A DNA stretch of 64,000 bases. Source: Litsea cubeba (taxonomy: Eukaryota > Streptophyta > Magnoliopsida > Laurales > Lauraceae). This document shows positions 30,657-42,900 of the stretch, in pieces; within the stretch, counting starts at the first letter, position 1, and the number at the start of each line of letters is the position of its first letter. The stretch is from positions 153,275,883-153,339,882 of the forward strand of contig CM022945.1 in NCBI GenBank assembly GCA_012931725.1. Direction: 5' to 3'. The notes beneath the pieces were generated by a model that saw only the letters and a list, made by a program, of their open reading frames with translations, was not told the origin of the DNA and ran no database searches. The position numbers and the translations under genes were made by a program.

Positions 30657-32616
30657 TGTTAGGGATTTTGTGTATTGCAATTTGATGGATGCATTATCAT
30701 TTTAATCATCATTTGAATTTTCACACATGCATTGATTTAGAAAATCTTGAAATCTTGATTTACACATGCATTGTTTTTAAGACTTGTAAAAATAATATTT
30801 CATGCATGTTTTGGATTTAAATCTTGGATGCATTCGTTTTTGAAAAGAATTTTTACAAATCAAGCTAGCCAATGTTTTAAAGTTTCAAATCTTTTATGGC
30901 ATTTTATGTTTCATGATTTTAAAGCACTTGGATTGGTTTAAATCATGTTTCCATGCTAGGTTAAATGGCCCAAGAATCCCCTATAGAAAATACTTTAAAA
31001 TATGTAAAGTTGGGATTTTTGTCTAAGGCTGTCAGTCAACCGACATCAAGCTGTCGGTCAACCGACAGTGGAACCGAGGCCAACCGAGAGGCTCTGTCGG
31101 TTCTATTTCCAGAGAGCTACAAATTTCAGACCTTCTCTGTCGGTCAGCTCGTCGGCTCTTATCGGTCAACCGACAGTACATGAATTGTAAGACCGAGAGC
31201 TCGTCGGTTCCAAAAGCAGACAACAATATTTTCAACATTTTTGTGCTGTCGGTTCATCTGTCGGTTCCTTGTCGGTCAACCGACAAATGAGGGTCAACCG
31301 ACAGATGTATAACGGTCAGAAAACTTTTGAAAACATGACCGTCGCTTAGTGACCGTTGAGGTGTCAGTCGACCGACACCTACCTGTCGGTCGACCGACAG
31401 GTATCCGTTGGCAGCTTTTTTCTATAAAAGCAAGCTCATTCCTTTGGCCAAAGTTGATGAATTTTAAGCCCTTTTTGAGGAGTTTTGAGGCCAAAGAAAG
31501 GGGAAGAGCTAAGGAAGGCTAATGAGTCATTAGGAAAAGCTAAAGCTTGGATTAATGAAGTTAAACCACCAAGTAAGCTTTGCCTTTTATTAATCATATG
31601 TTTTATGCTTTGGTTAATCTTTGGTAAATGATTTTAGCATATAAACTATGATGTGTAGAATCCATTACATCATTTAATCTTTGATTTATTTGTGTTGGAT
31701 TCTTCACTTTGATTTCAAACCAAGTTTTGCTTTTAAAGTTACATTAATCATGCAATGCCAAAACGTTTGAGTTATTTGATGGCATGATCAATATGCTTGT
31801 TCGAAATCTATTTGTTGTTTTCATACATTTAAACCTTAGTTAAATTAGTTTTTGAAAACAACATTGCACATGCATCACTTGTTTAGTCTTAATCATTTTC
31901 ATACAACTTGTGATCTTTAGATTTTCATATCATTCACAAGTTTGTAATTGTTCAAGTGATTTGCATTTGACTTCAATCATATCCTTTATGTGCTTTAAAC
32001 TTTGAAATGCTTTAAGCATAAAATTCATTGGACTTAATTTTATCTTGATTGAAGTTCTACACACACACACCTCATGAGCATTCATATTTGCATTTCTTAG
32101 TGTGTTGTGTGAGTTTGTTTTTCACTTTCATATCCGCCTATTTAGAGGTAATTTATTTAAGCTTAAATTGTAATCTCTTAGAGTGTTTTGTCAAGACACT
32201 TTCTTTGAGAGAAATCATTTGCTTGTAAGGTTATTGCTTAGCCATATAAAAGCATTGTGTATAGGTTGTTGTTTAGCCTAGAAAAACAACATTGTAAGGT
32301 TATTGCTTATCCTTGGAAAGCATATTGTTGAGGTTATTGCTTAGCCTTTTGGAAAAGCATAAATAGTGGAAATCCGGTGGGGTGTTGAGTCACAAGTCGG
32401 TAGTGGATGTAGGCATTGAGGCCGAACCACTATAAATCTTTGTGTAGTGGTGATTAATTTGTGGTGATTGTTTTATTTAAGCTTCCGCATTTTGTATGTT
32501 AATCATCACATGTGACTAATTGATTTAAAGAAATTAAAATTTGTCATAATTACTCATTTAGTGTAGATCACCCTATTCACCCCCCCCCCCTAGGGTTAGG
32601 ATCCCTTGGACTTTCA
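30657..32616 (+). repeat. Second LTR of the gag-only element
   Basis: It matches 24909-26844 with scattered substitutions and a short extra palindrome unit near 31370-31395. Length 1,960 bp. A run of about eleven C residues (32580-32590) replaces mixed sequence of the first LTR. It is followed by another primer site and the start of a second internal region, so it is not the outer end of the locus. Confidence 0.93.
31028..31403 (+). repeat. Palindrome cluster in the second gag-only LTR
   Basis: Same words as at 25281-25640, with one extra tandem pair that includes the perfect palindrome at 31385-31400. TATAAAAG follows at 31423. Confidence 0.85.
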
Positions 32617-32716
32617 ATTGGTATCAAAGCAAGGTTGCTCTATATTTAGGATCAAGTGTTTAGAACTCTTGATTAGGTGTAAAAACCTAGAGTCAAAACC
32701 CTAGTTGTGCATTCCT

Positions 32717-33019
32717 ATGAAAATCATAAAAATGGATTCCACTGTGCTAGACTTTGTAGATTCTTCTAGATCCCTTCTTCTTCCATCTATTGGAGATTCA
32801 AACATTGAATTTAAAGTATCTCAACTTGAATCCAAACTTAAATTAAAAGAAGAAGAAATTAATGAAAATGAAGATGACATTCAACAAGCCTATGATGAAT
32901 TATGTACATTTTCCTTAGAGCTTGTTAAAAAGAATAAAAGATTACAACAAGAATCTAAAAGACTAAACAAAGAATTAGTCTCTTCTAAAGATGAACTTAG
33001 AGAGAAAGAAGAGTTAATT
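32717..33019 (+). pseudogene. Truncated second copy of the gag-like gene
   Basis: It repeats the first 100 or so codons of the gag-like frame at 26945, including the coiled-coil start. Identity to that copy is lost at about 33019, where reverse-oriented copia RNase H sequence begins. The unit is thus LTR-internal-LTR-internal, with the rest of the second internal region and any third LTR deleted. Confidence 0.88.
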
Positions 33020-33415
33020 AATAGATGGAGTGAAAATATCTGCCACTCCATCTTTGATGGAAACGATGGAATATCAAGATCTTTTTGATGAACTCGCTCT
33101 CTGAATAGTGCTGATCTATTTCATTATGTTTCACCCTGGCATGAAATACTGGGTTGAAGCAAGAGAAATAACACTCATATTATCACACCAAATCAAAGGC
33201 ATAATTAGAAGATAAATGCACAGTTCTCTGAATAACATGCATAACCAAGAGAGTTCAGCTGCCGTTTGAGCAAGACATCGATATTCGAATTTAGTAGAAG
33301 AGCCCACAACATTTGGCTGCTTTTGGGAACACCATGACACTGGGCTATGGCCAAAGTAGATATAAAAACAATAAGTCGCAGTGGCCAAGCTTAAGATTCC
33401 ATCCCAATCACCATC
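33020..33415 (-). pseudogene. Ty1/copia RNase H fragment (3' part of a split pol)
   Basis: Read on the minus strand, the frame carries GHSPVSWCSQKQPNV, SSTKFEYRCLAQTAAEL, SWLCMLFREL and WCDNMSVISLAS. This is the C-terminal copia RNase H as found in plant polyproteins. Beyond it, a frameshifted stretch still recalls the final VADIFT motif near 33025. The 5' continuation is at 61977 onward, beyond the inserted Retand-type element. Stops and a frameshift make it non-functional. Confidence 0.88.
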
Positions 33416-33420
33416 ACTAT
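33416..33420. other. Left target-site duplication ACTAT of the Retand-type element
   Basis: ACTAT here and at 61972-61976 flank the two LTR ends exactly. Confidence 0.92.
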
Positions 33421-34308
33421 TGTAGGTGCAGAAAAAGTATGACCCACAATAATCGGGGTGCCTTATAGGATTTATCCAAATGAAGAAGACGACCAGCTGC
33501 CTGAAAGCCTGAAAGGGAAGAGCAAACGGTCAGAGGACCCTGGCCTGGGCGGCGCAAGGCTCTCCGATGCCTAAGTCAGTAAGTGAACTGGAACAAAGGA
33601 TGGAGAGGAAGAAGAGAGGCAGAGTAACGACTCTCAAGTATGGATTATGCGTACCTTGCATGTGAAATGAGGCTCTATTTATAGACGATTTGGACGATAT
33701 CTTTGGATGATATTTTGGTGTGGGCCCCATGACTTGATAGGGAAGTCATCATCAGCCCACAAAGTAATAAATGCGGTCCATTCCATCCCACTTTGCATTT
33801 AATGCTAGTCGGATCAGCCCACATCGCATTAAATGCGCGTCATGTTGGACCAGATCCTGTTGGACGTCTTTGACGGTAGAGGTACCATCGGATCCACCCT
33901 CGGGCCTTGCCCTGATTTGGCTTCAGCCGCTGGATGCCGCCCTGTGAGTGATCTGGCGAAGATTGTGGACGGCTGGATGTCGCATCTGTCTCACTGGTTC
34001 GCGCCCCTATTCTTCCACGTGTCTGATGGAGTGGCGGGCGTCGGGCGCGAGTGGAGGTTCTTATCTTGCTTCGGCTTCCGTCCTGGCTCCTTCGGCCGAG
34101 GTTGAGCTTTCAGCCGAGATAGGCACCTGGGTAGCCGAGCTCGGCGCTAGCGGCCCGGACCTGTCTGACTTCGGCTGAGACCTCTGTCCTGGTAGCCGAG
34201 GTGAGTCTGAGGCCACGTGGCGGCACGCGGATGTCACGTGAGAAGGCTTAGTCTCATCTGATGGCTGTGATTAGCGTAATCCTGGAGCTTTGGAAATCTC
34301 CCCACACA
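33421..34308 (-). repeat. Retand-type 3' LTR
   Basis: Matches 61084-61971 over 888 bp with many substitutions. A TATA box (reverse of TATTTATA, 33676-33683) is present. Upstream in element orientation is a short PPT-like AGCTAGGGGCA (34311-34321). Confidence 0.92.
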
Positions 34309-34576
34309 ATTGCCCCTAGCTTTTGACCTCTTAAGCGTCCTAGCCTTTAGTGGTCAGAAGCTAGTGAACCTGTCTGGAGATGCAGCGATCATTGCCTGAT
34401 GTCGCTTCCACTTTTCTGAGGCCCTAAATGCTTCGTCCTGTCCGTCCTGGGAAGCGAACCGACGGCTACACGTGTAGCCTCTTCACTGATTGCGCTGTCT
34501 CATTGATGGAACAGGCGCGGATTGCGAAATCCGTCTCTTCAAATTCGGAAGTGGCGCCCAAAGAGGGTTCCCTTTC

Positions 34577-37230
34577 TATAAATAGGGTCGTTTCCTTTCT
34601 TTCTTTTTTCTGATTTCCTTTGCCCTTGCCTTCGATTTTTGCTCTGCTCTTCGTCTAGCTTCTCGAGATCTCTCTTGCGAGGACGACTGTAGGATGCGCC
34701 CAGACCTGTTCTTGATTCGCCCTCCCGCTTCTGTAAGTAACTTCGTGCCCTTGTCTGGTTTTTTAGGGTTTCTCCACCTTTAGGGTTTCTTTCCGCTATC
34801 TTCTTCTTTTAGACATGGGCACCCCTAGGTTTCGGTTAGATACAGACGAGGGCATAGCTAGGTTTAGGGCTACCTACAACATTCCGGAGGGAGTTCGCCT
34901 TAGGCCGGCAGATCCCATCGACCAGCCCACGCGCGGCTGGTCCTGCGGCTGGATGCCGTTCCCTCCGATCTCCGTGATCGAGGGCGGGTCAGATTTGCTC
35001 TGCACCCCTTGCTTAGGGCCTGCCTTAGCGCGTGGTCGATTACCCCGTGCCAGCTGATGCCCAATGGCTTCAAGGTCATCATGGGCACGGCAAAACTGAA
35101 CGAGATCTTGGGGATCAACCTGGGTGTCCATGACATCGAGGACGTTTATGACATCTGCAAGGCTGGGGGAGACAATTACTATCTCGGGGTGAAGCAGCGC
35201 CGAATAGGCTTCGTCCTGGCCCTGGAGGATTCCAGTAAGAACGCCGAGGAGGACCTCTTTTGTGTGTCAGGGGACTGGGAATTCGGCACCGGCGAGGACA
35301 GGAGACTGATGGTCCCTCGCCACCTCGGGGCCGTCCCAAGTAAATACTGCTTCTTTTCTCTGTTTATTTTGCTCAACCTTTATGTTGCCGAGCTGATACT
35401 CTTTGTTGTTTGTGCGCAGAACTGCACGCTAGGCGACGCCGGGCTGTGAGCGAAGGTTGGAGGAAGAACGTCGATGACCACAAGAAGGTCGAGAGGTACA
35501 AGGGGCACGAGACCAGATCGGCCTGGAAGCTGCTGGGGTACACGCCGAGGTACCGCGGACACTACAGGAGAATTAGAGCAGCTCCGGAGGACGAGCTGCA
35601 GCCTGATCATCCTCCTGTCACCTTGGCGGTGCCTGCCGGGGTCCCTTTGATCGACCCTGCTGTGAGCCGAGCTGCGTCTGGCGCTGAGGCATCCCCTTAT
35701 TCCTGCTCGGGGTCGCCAAACCTGAGGGAGATAGTAGACGCCTACTCATCTGACCAGGAGGAAGGAATGGAGGGAGGCTCAAGAGTGCCTGGGACCAAGG
35801 ATCTGGCAGCCAAGTTCAGGCAAAGATCCTCTTCTTCTGCGACACAATCGTCTGCCAGCACCCGCGCGGCTTCGGGCTCGGGGGGTGCTGCTGCCACTTC
35901 TGCTCCTGCCTCAACACCGAGCGAGGGAGCGTGGCGACGCTTGCCGGATCTCCCGAGGGAGGGGTCCCCGCCCAGGAAGAAGTCCAAGGCGGGCGAGAAG
36001 GACTCGGGGGCTGATCAACCTCCGAAGGGTAAGACACCTGCGCGAGCTCCTGGGGGTAAGGCTCCGCCTGAGAAGAGTGCGCCGGCCAACAAGGTGACTA
36101 GCGGGGCGGCCTGCGAGCTCACCGTCTCAGTAGAGCAAGGGTCCGGATCGGCCTCCGGACCTCGAACTGCCCCAGCGGCATGGAGACCCAGGATGGAGAC
36201 GCAGCCTGGGAAGCCTCTAAACGTCGAGGACCGGCTGATGGGGAACACCGACGTCATTGGAGCCCTCGCAAAAGCTTGTGCCTTGCCGCGAGACATGGAG
36301 ACGCACGCGAGGTATGACAACGATAGCCTGATGGTTTCGGCGATTCAGGCTAATCTTTTGGTAAGTATCTTCAACGCTTTTCTTCAAGTGTTTTAGCTCG
36401 GCTGCTTCTGTTTGACTTACTTTTTCCTTTTGCAGAACGTGCAAAGGCTTCTGGCTGTGATGGAAATGAGCGACAGGAACGTCGCGAAGGTCACCCAGCT
36501 GGAGTCCGAGAGGGACAGGCAGAAGAAGGAGCTGGAAGAGCTGAAGAAGGGTAGCGCCGAGGCAACCGCACAGTTGGAAGTAGCTTTGGTCAGCATCACT
36601 GAACTCACGTCGAAGACTCACCAACTAAAGGGTGACATCTGGACGAAGACTAAGAGGATCGCCGAATTGGAGTCGGAGTTGGCCAGATCGAGGTCTGAAT
36701 CGGCGGCTGAGGCGACGAGGCTGCGTGGTGAAGTGCTGGCCGGGCGTGCTGAAATAGAGAAGCTGAAGACAGGGAACGCCGAGCTGAAGAAAGAGAAGAC
36801 TTCTCTGTTGTCTGAGGCTCAGTCTTCTTTCCAAGAAGGGGTGGACCAGGCCACTGAGGAGTATGAGAAGCAGGTGGAGGAGATCACCTCCATTCTGTTC
36901 GAGGAAGGGTGCTTAGCCGCACTGAGGCGTGCGGGGGTTCCCGAAGACCACCCTGTCTATTGGAACTTACCAAAGTACTCGGACCCAGTCCCTGAGCCGA
37001 GCTCTGCTCCTTTGGGCGAGAGTGCCCCAGTCGAAGCCCCTGCAGCTGACCCTGCGTCGGATGTTGCTCCAACTGCTCCGCCTGCCAGCGATGCCCCGGT
37101 CGCTCTTCAAGGCGAAGCTTTTTCTGCCCCTGCTGCTGGTGATGCACCAGACAAGGCCGCGGTCGTAGCCGAGACCGCTGGTTCATCAGAGTCGGTGATC
37201 ATCCTGGTGGAGTCGCCGAAGCCGCAGTAG
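34577..37230 (+). CDS. Antisense spliced gene of the Retand-type element
   Basis: Encoded opposite to gag-pol, between integrase and the 3' LTR. A TATAAATA at 34577-34584 precedes a leader. Introns can be placed at 34733-34812 (GTAAGT...TTTTAG), 35340-35419 and 36361-36435, and splicing joins the frames cleanly. ATG is at 34815 and the stop at 37228-37230. Exon 2 (34813-35339) resembles the plant domain listed as putative gypsy-type transposon (PF04195 in my recollection): ALHPLLRACL, CQLMPNGFKVIMG, and a DLFCVSGDWEF block. Exon 3 is Ser/Pro/Ala/Lys-rich and disordered. Exon 4 is a long coiled coil (about 36440-36900) with an acidic Pro/Ala tail. One lesion is visible, a single-base loss near 34986 that shifts exon 2. 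Such antisense ORFs are known in Tat elements; their function is unknown. Confidence 0.82.
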
Positions 37231-38500
37231 TTATACCTTGCTCTTGCTTTTGCTCCTTGTAATTTTTCTTTTCTATCTTTTGCATGTAACTTTCAGCCCT
37301 GTAACATCCTTTGCCTTTAATGAAGAACAGAGTTCTTTTACTTGTGCATTTTCTCTCTTTCCCTTTCTTTTGAGTTCGGCTGAATACCTTTTATGTGACG
37401 TGACGTGTGAGTCTTGAGTCAGAGAGAGTACCGAGCGATCTTCATAGCTATCTGCGCCGATTCTCCGTATTCTGGAGACCATAAATAGCAGTAAGTGTGG
37501 TGATATGACCAATGAGGAAAACGAGCGGATGGCTCCACGTGGTGTCATCGGAACCGCTGGTCAGCACATAGGAAGACGTGCAGTTCACGTGAGGCGTGGG
37601 AGACCTCGCCTCATAATTTCCTTCGAAGACCGGCCCTTCTTCTTCCTATAAATAGGAGTGGTAGGCTCGCCATGGGAGAGAAAAAAGAACTAGGATAGCA
37701 TAATTCATATAGACATAGGAGCCTGTCTCTCTCTGTTAACCAACCTGGCAACCATGTTTGGTAGGTCGTTAGGAACATTTGACCCGGGGGGAACTCTTGC
37801 GCCAGAAGACGGCTTCCTCCGAGGGGGAAAGTTTGTCGTAGTCTGCGCGCTCTCTGAAGACGATCCTCGTGGACTACGCGCTCTCTGAACGCGGGTCCAC
37901 GATCAACCCTCCTCGGTGCGGCTGCATGGGAATCTTTGCAGTCGTGGGTTGGCGACGCCTCGTGCGTTTGGCAGTCTTGTTTTCATCCCATAGGATCCTG
38001 CGTGGAACCCCCTTGTGGGATGTCAAGACCTCCGAGCGGCGGGCAGGATCGAGAGGTTCTCGAGCTGAGGGGGCTCTTGTTTACAAACTTTGGTCTGACC
38101 AACCAAAGCGTATTGTAGAGCTCAGTGAGATTCAGAGTCCCCCAAAGCCTCCAAACAGTGGACCAGCGAGGATCGGAGTCTTCAAGCTTGCAGTCTAGAG
38201 GGCGTTGAAGAGCTCAGGGCGCTGGAGACCGGACTGAAGAGTCAGTGAAGATCAGAGCCTCCCAGTCTTCATTTCTTTTTCTGTTTTCAGAAGACTGCGA
38301 GCCTCCTTGCTGTATTTTGTTTCCTTTTCTGTAACCCTTGTAATGAAGTAATTACAATGAATAAAAAGAACTGTTTTTGTGATCATACAATCTGTGTACA
38401 ATATTTCTGTATTCTCTTTTGCTTTTCTTGTACTGTTTTACGATACTTGTATTTTTGTGCTGTTTTTTTTGCACTTCAGTGCTTGCACTGCTCTTTTTCT
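37231..38500 (+). promoter_or_regulatory. Non-coding segment with a second TATA box and polyadenylation-like signals
   Basis: Downstream of the antisense gene, an AT-rich tail with TTTAATGAAG near 37315 could end its transcript. A second TATAAATA at 37647-37654 starts another unit without long frames, and AATAAA at 38360-38365 is followed by a T-rich stretch. This looks like either a short non-coding antisense transcript or an old inserted LTR-like piece; no TG/CA ends are clear. Confidence 0.45.
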
Positions 38501-38640
38501 TTTTGAAAACTGACATTGGCCGAGACGAACTGTCTTTTGCCGAGATGAACCCCGAGTCTCGATGATTTCGGCTGTGCGAGCCTGAGTTCGGGAACGATCT
38601 CGAGGGGTGTATGAACCCGGAGTTTAGGAAGCGACTGGAC

Positions 38641-38930
38641 GTATAAATCCGAAGCCTCTTCCAGGGTCATGGACCCAAACTTTAGGAAACGACTGAGTGT
38701 ATGAACCCGAAGCCTTTTCCAGGGTCAAGGACCCAAACTTTAGGAAACGACTGAGTGTATGAACTTGAAGCCTTTTCCAGGGTCAAGGACCCAAACTTTA
38801 GGAAACGACTGAGTGTATGAACTCGAAGCCTTTTCCAGGGTCAAGGACCCAAACTTTAGGAAGTGACTGGATGTATGAATCCGAAGTCTCTTCCAAGGTC
38901 AAGGACCCAGAGCTGCCGAACTTAGATAAG
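38641..38930. repeat. 58-bp minisatellite in the Retand 3' untranslated region
   Basis: Units start TATGAACCCGAAGCC at about 38699, 38757, 38815 and 38873, with a diverged copy from about 38641. Each contains TCCAGGGTCAAGGACCCAAA and TTTAGGAAACGACTGAGTG. In element orientation it lies between the integrase stop and the antisense gene, the hypervariable 3' region known in Tat elements to seed satellite DNA. Confidence 0.9.
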
Positions 38931-38998
38931 GAGAGATGACACAGATTGATGACAGGGTAAAAGTTGCTTTCATTGATTCTGAGACTCATGTTACATCT

Positions 38999-39970
38999 TT
39001 AGAAATAGAATTTCTTCAAGTAGGATGCATTCCATGGTCTCGGCAACGGCTTGCCTTCTGAGTCTTCGAGCTTGTAAGAGGATCGTCCTGCCAGTGAGAC
39101 CACCCTGAATGGGCCATGCCAGTTCGGGGCGAGCTTTCCTTCATTTGGGTCTTTGTCAGATGGCAGGGTCTTCTTCAGGACTAGCTCGCCTACGGAGAAA
39201 CTTCTTTCTCTGACTTTTTCATTGTAGCCCCTGGCTAGCCGATGCTGATAGTTAGTCAGTCGTAGGGCTGTTGCTTCCCGACGCTCGTCCGCTAGGTCCA
39301 GCTCCATTGCCAAGTTTGTCTTGTTTCGGCCCTGGTCGACCAACTCTGTCCTCAGGGTGGGGAGGCCAATTTCTAAGGGAATGACCGCCTCCATCCCGTA
39401 GGCCAGAGAGAATGGTGTCGCCGAGGTGGAACGCCTTGGAGTCGTTCTGTATGCCCACAGCACGCTGGGAAGCTCCTCTACCCATCTTCCTTTTGCCTTG
39501 TCTAACCGCTTCTTCAGGCCGTCCATGATTATCTTGTTAGAAATTTCGGCCTGGCCATTGCTCTGGGGATACGCCGGAGTGGAGTATTGGTTTCTGATGC
39601 CGTGCTCTTGGCAGAAGTCCTTGAAGGATCTGGAGTCGAATTGAGTTCCGTTGTCCGAGATCAGGGTCCTGGGGTTGCCGAACCTCGTTATGATGTTCTT
39701 CCATACGAAGTTCCTGGAGTCCCTATCAATGATGGAGGACAGCGGCTCAACTTCTATCCACTTGGTGAAGTAATCCGTAGCAACCATCAACCATCTCTTG
39801 TTCCCTGGAGCTCGGTGGAGAGGCCCCACAATGTCCAGCCCCCATTGAGCGAAGGGCCATGGACTAGAGAGGGGACTCAGGTCTTGTGCCTGCTGATGAA
39901 GAGAGTGGGAGAACTTCTGACATTTCTCGCATTTCCTGGCGTATACCTGCGCATCCTTCTGCATGTAGGG
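38999..39970 (-). pseudogene. Retand integrase, catalytic core and C-terminus
   Basis: The minus-strand frame starts at the nested-array boundary. It contains the second half of the zinc-binding motif (CEKCQ), GLDIVGPLHRAPG with the first catalytic Asp, ISDNGTQFDS with the second Asp, and YSTPAYPQSNGQAEISNK with the Glu. It ends in a GPFRV-type C-terminal fold at 38999. The Asp-to-Glu spacing and residues look intact. The first half of integrase is at 56255 onward; the two parts are separated by 16.3 kb of LARD-like DNA and one TAGGG copy. Confidence 0.9.
39966..39970. other. Left target-site duplication TAGGG of the LARD-like array
   Basis: TAGGG here and at 56255-56259 bracket the outermost LTR ends of the array. 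Confidence 0.93.
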
Positions 39971-42900
39971 TGTCACACCCCGAAACCGGGCCCTGCAGTG
40001 ATCCGACCTCGGGGTGCGAAATTTTGGGATAAATTTGAAACTTTTGTTATGTTTCCCAAGATCCGCGTGAATGAGGATAATCAAATTCCACCACGATCGG
40101 AGTATATTTTTGCGGAAGCTAAACATGGTGTTACGACTCGGAATCCGTGGCCATCGGGTTCCGTGTCACACGCAACCAATATCATAAAGCCATCAAATAA
40201 ACAGACTGGCATAAATTGTAGATCATAGAACACTGAGCTGGTAGTAACAAATCTATTATTTCCCACATATTCAAATTACAATTAACAAATGTCTTAATTA
40301 CAAACCCAAAAGAAAAAGGCTAACAAAGCCATACAAATATCCAACTAGTGTCATACTACCCCAAGTGTTAGATACGAACTTCGGTGCCAAACTTGACATC
40401 TGGATGATATCAGTGGGCAGCCTCTCACGTCAGACCGGCGGTCCCACCGCCTCCTCTGATCAAACACCTAAAAACAGAAAAGAAGAAACTGGCACCAAAC
40501 AAACAGGGTCAGACACGACGGTCTGGCAAGTAAATAAACAAGTAATATGAAACAAAAGAACCTTCGTAAAACCTGATGAAATCATCGTAAAACCGAATAA
40601 ATAGTCTAAACAATAATGACAATAAAGCATGCTAAAACGCTCGAAGGACCGAACATAAGTATCAAAACAAATAAAGGAACAGTCTAATAAAACATTTAAT
40701 GGTCGGAAATACATTTCAAATCCTGAGTAATAGCGACAATATGATAAATGATCGATATCGTAAACGTTAACCAAATCAACGCATAAAGAGTATAACCCAC
40801 AAGAATCATAAAATAAAGTAATATGCAGATAAAACCTTGGCGACCACAAATAGCTAAATCCTCCTATTACCGAAGTAATAAGAGCAGACAGAAACGTAGC
40901 CACTGAACGTGGTACTAGAAATAGGATCAGAACCGTAGCCATACAAATGGGACCGGCAGATCAAAAATCAGAACCGTAGCCATACAAATGGGACCGGCAG
41001 ATAAAACCGTTGCCATGGTCGGTACAGACAGAATCCAAGCTGCAGCTGGCGGACAGATTAAAGATCCCAAGCCGGGTGATCAGCCCGACAAGGTGACCTA
41101 AGCCTAGTGGTGCCTTTAGTTTCAAAACTCGAACTGATACAAATCAAACCATAATACTAATCCCTTTGGCTCAGGGGCTCACACCACATAGCTCTGGCCC
41201 CGTCTTGCCTCGAGGTTTTATTTTCGAAATCATAGCCTCTTTGGCTCATGGGCTCGCACTACAAAGCTCTGGCCCCGTCTTGCCTCGAGGTTTTTATTTT
41301 CAAATACTAGCCTTATCAAAACAATAGTCTCATCGAGGAAATCCCGAATGTGACGAACATACTTCAATCTCTTTTCAAATCAAATCGGAGAAAACATACG
41401 AATTTCGATGGTGAACCGTTCGAATACACATCAAAGTAATTTGTATAAAATCATACGGTCAATCCTTTCGAACGTGGAAAGCCACATGATTTTATAGCAA
41501 ATCATCGATGCTATTCAAATTAGTTTACCAAAGAGTACACATACAAATACAAATACATTTTTCTGACTTGAAATGGAATGGATAGTGGAGAATGACTTAA
41601 TGACTTACCAAAGAACCATCCCAATACACATTTACCCTTTAAACATTGATTAATAAAGAGTGCGTTTGATGCCAATGAAAATCCATAATATTTAAATGAT
41701 AAAGTGCCTATTGAGACTTGAAGGGTTCCCGGGTAATTTCACATATGCTCATTCTCACCTCATTCCCATTCCCATTTCACAATTTTCCAAGCATCACAAG
41801 TAATCCCAAAACTCTTTAAAACAGGCCCATAGCTGGCCTTAAACCGAGTCCAAAACAATCTACTCATTTAACCCAAAACAGCCCTTTAAACATGGCCCAA
41901 ACAATCCTTAAAAACAGTCCAAAAACTAACCTTAACCAAGCCCACAAAACAGACCTTAAACACAGCCCCAAAACTAACCTGAACCAGGCCCACAAAACAA
42001 GTTTTAAAACAGCCCAAAACTAAACCTTGAATGGCCCACAAAACAAGTTTAAAACAGCCCAAAACTAAACCTTGAATGGCCCACAAAACAAGTTTTAAAA
42101 CAGCCCAAAAACTATCCTTGAATGGCCCAAGAAACAAGTCTTAAAACAGCCCAATATTCAATAAAAATTATCAAAACAGGCCCAAGAGTTTAATAAATAA
42201 TATCAAAACAGGCCTAAACAAGTGAATGGACAGTGGCCGGGCCCATAGAACTGAGAAGGGGTAACCATTTAAGCCCAAACAACCAAGTAAAACAGCCCGC
42301 CCCCAGGCCCAGCTGAAACGAAGTGGAGCAGTAGCCAGGCCCATTAATTGAGAAAAGTAGTAAACAGGCCCTCAAACATATAAAGGGGCAGAGACCAGCG
42401 GGTCCTTCCAGCAAGTGGGCTCGTTGCCTGCTGTGAGGGGCTCCAAGGCACGCCCAGTTTGCATTCCTTTCACCTTTTTCCTGTTTTCTGAGTTTCCAAT
42501 CTTCATTTCAAATGCAAAGTTTCATTGAACACCAAATAAAAAGTCTCATTCCCATAAATAGGCTAAATATAGAGATTAAGCATTGCTCATAGGAAAAATA
42601 TAGAATCCAAAATTGGCCATTCCATTGTACAGAATTGTTGCAGGAATTTTAACATTAACTAAGATGAAAACACAAATTTAGTAAAGGATTTCCAGCACTC
42701 TTAAAACATTAATAAACCAGAATTTTCCATACTATTCTGAGCAAAATCATATCCAAAACTGAGCATAAATCATACACTACAATCTTCTAAAAATCAAGCT
42801 TTAAACAACTAATTAGATCATTCAAATGGAACACATTTTTCAAATCAAAACTATATAAACATAAATAGATTTCAAACACATGCATAGTCATAACTCATTC

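Noticed and set aside
32580..32590. Functional significance of the poly-C run
   Set aside because: It is most simply a slippage product or sequencing error in one LTR; the other LTR has mixed sequence there.
34577..37230. Envelope-like gene of the Retand element
   Set aside because: It is on the opposite strand to gag-pol, lacks a signal peptide and membrane anchor, and resembles the known Tat antisense protein.
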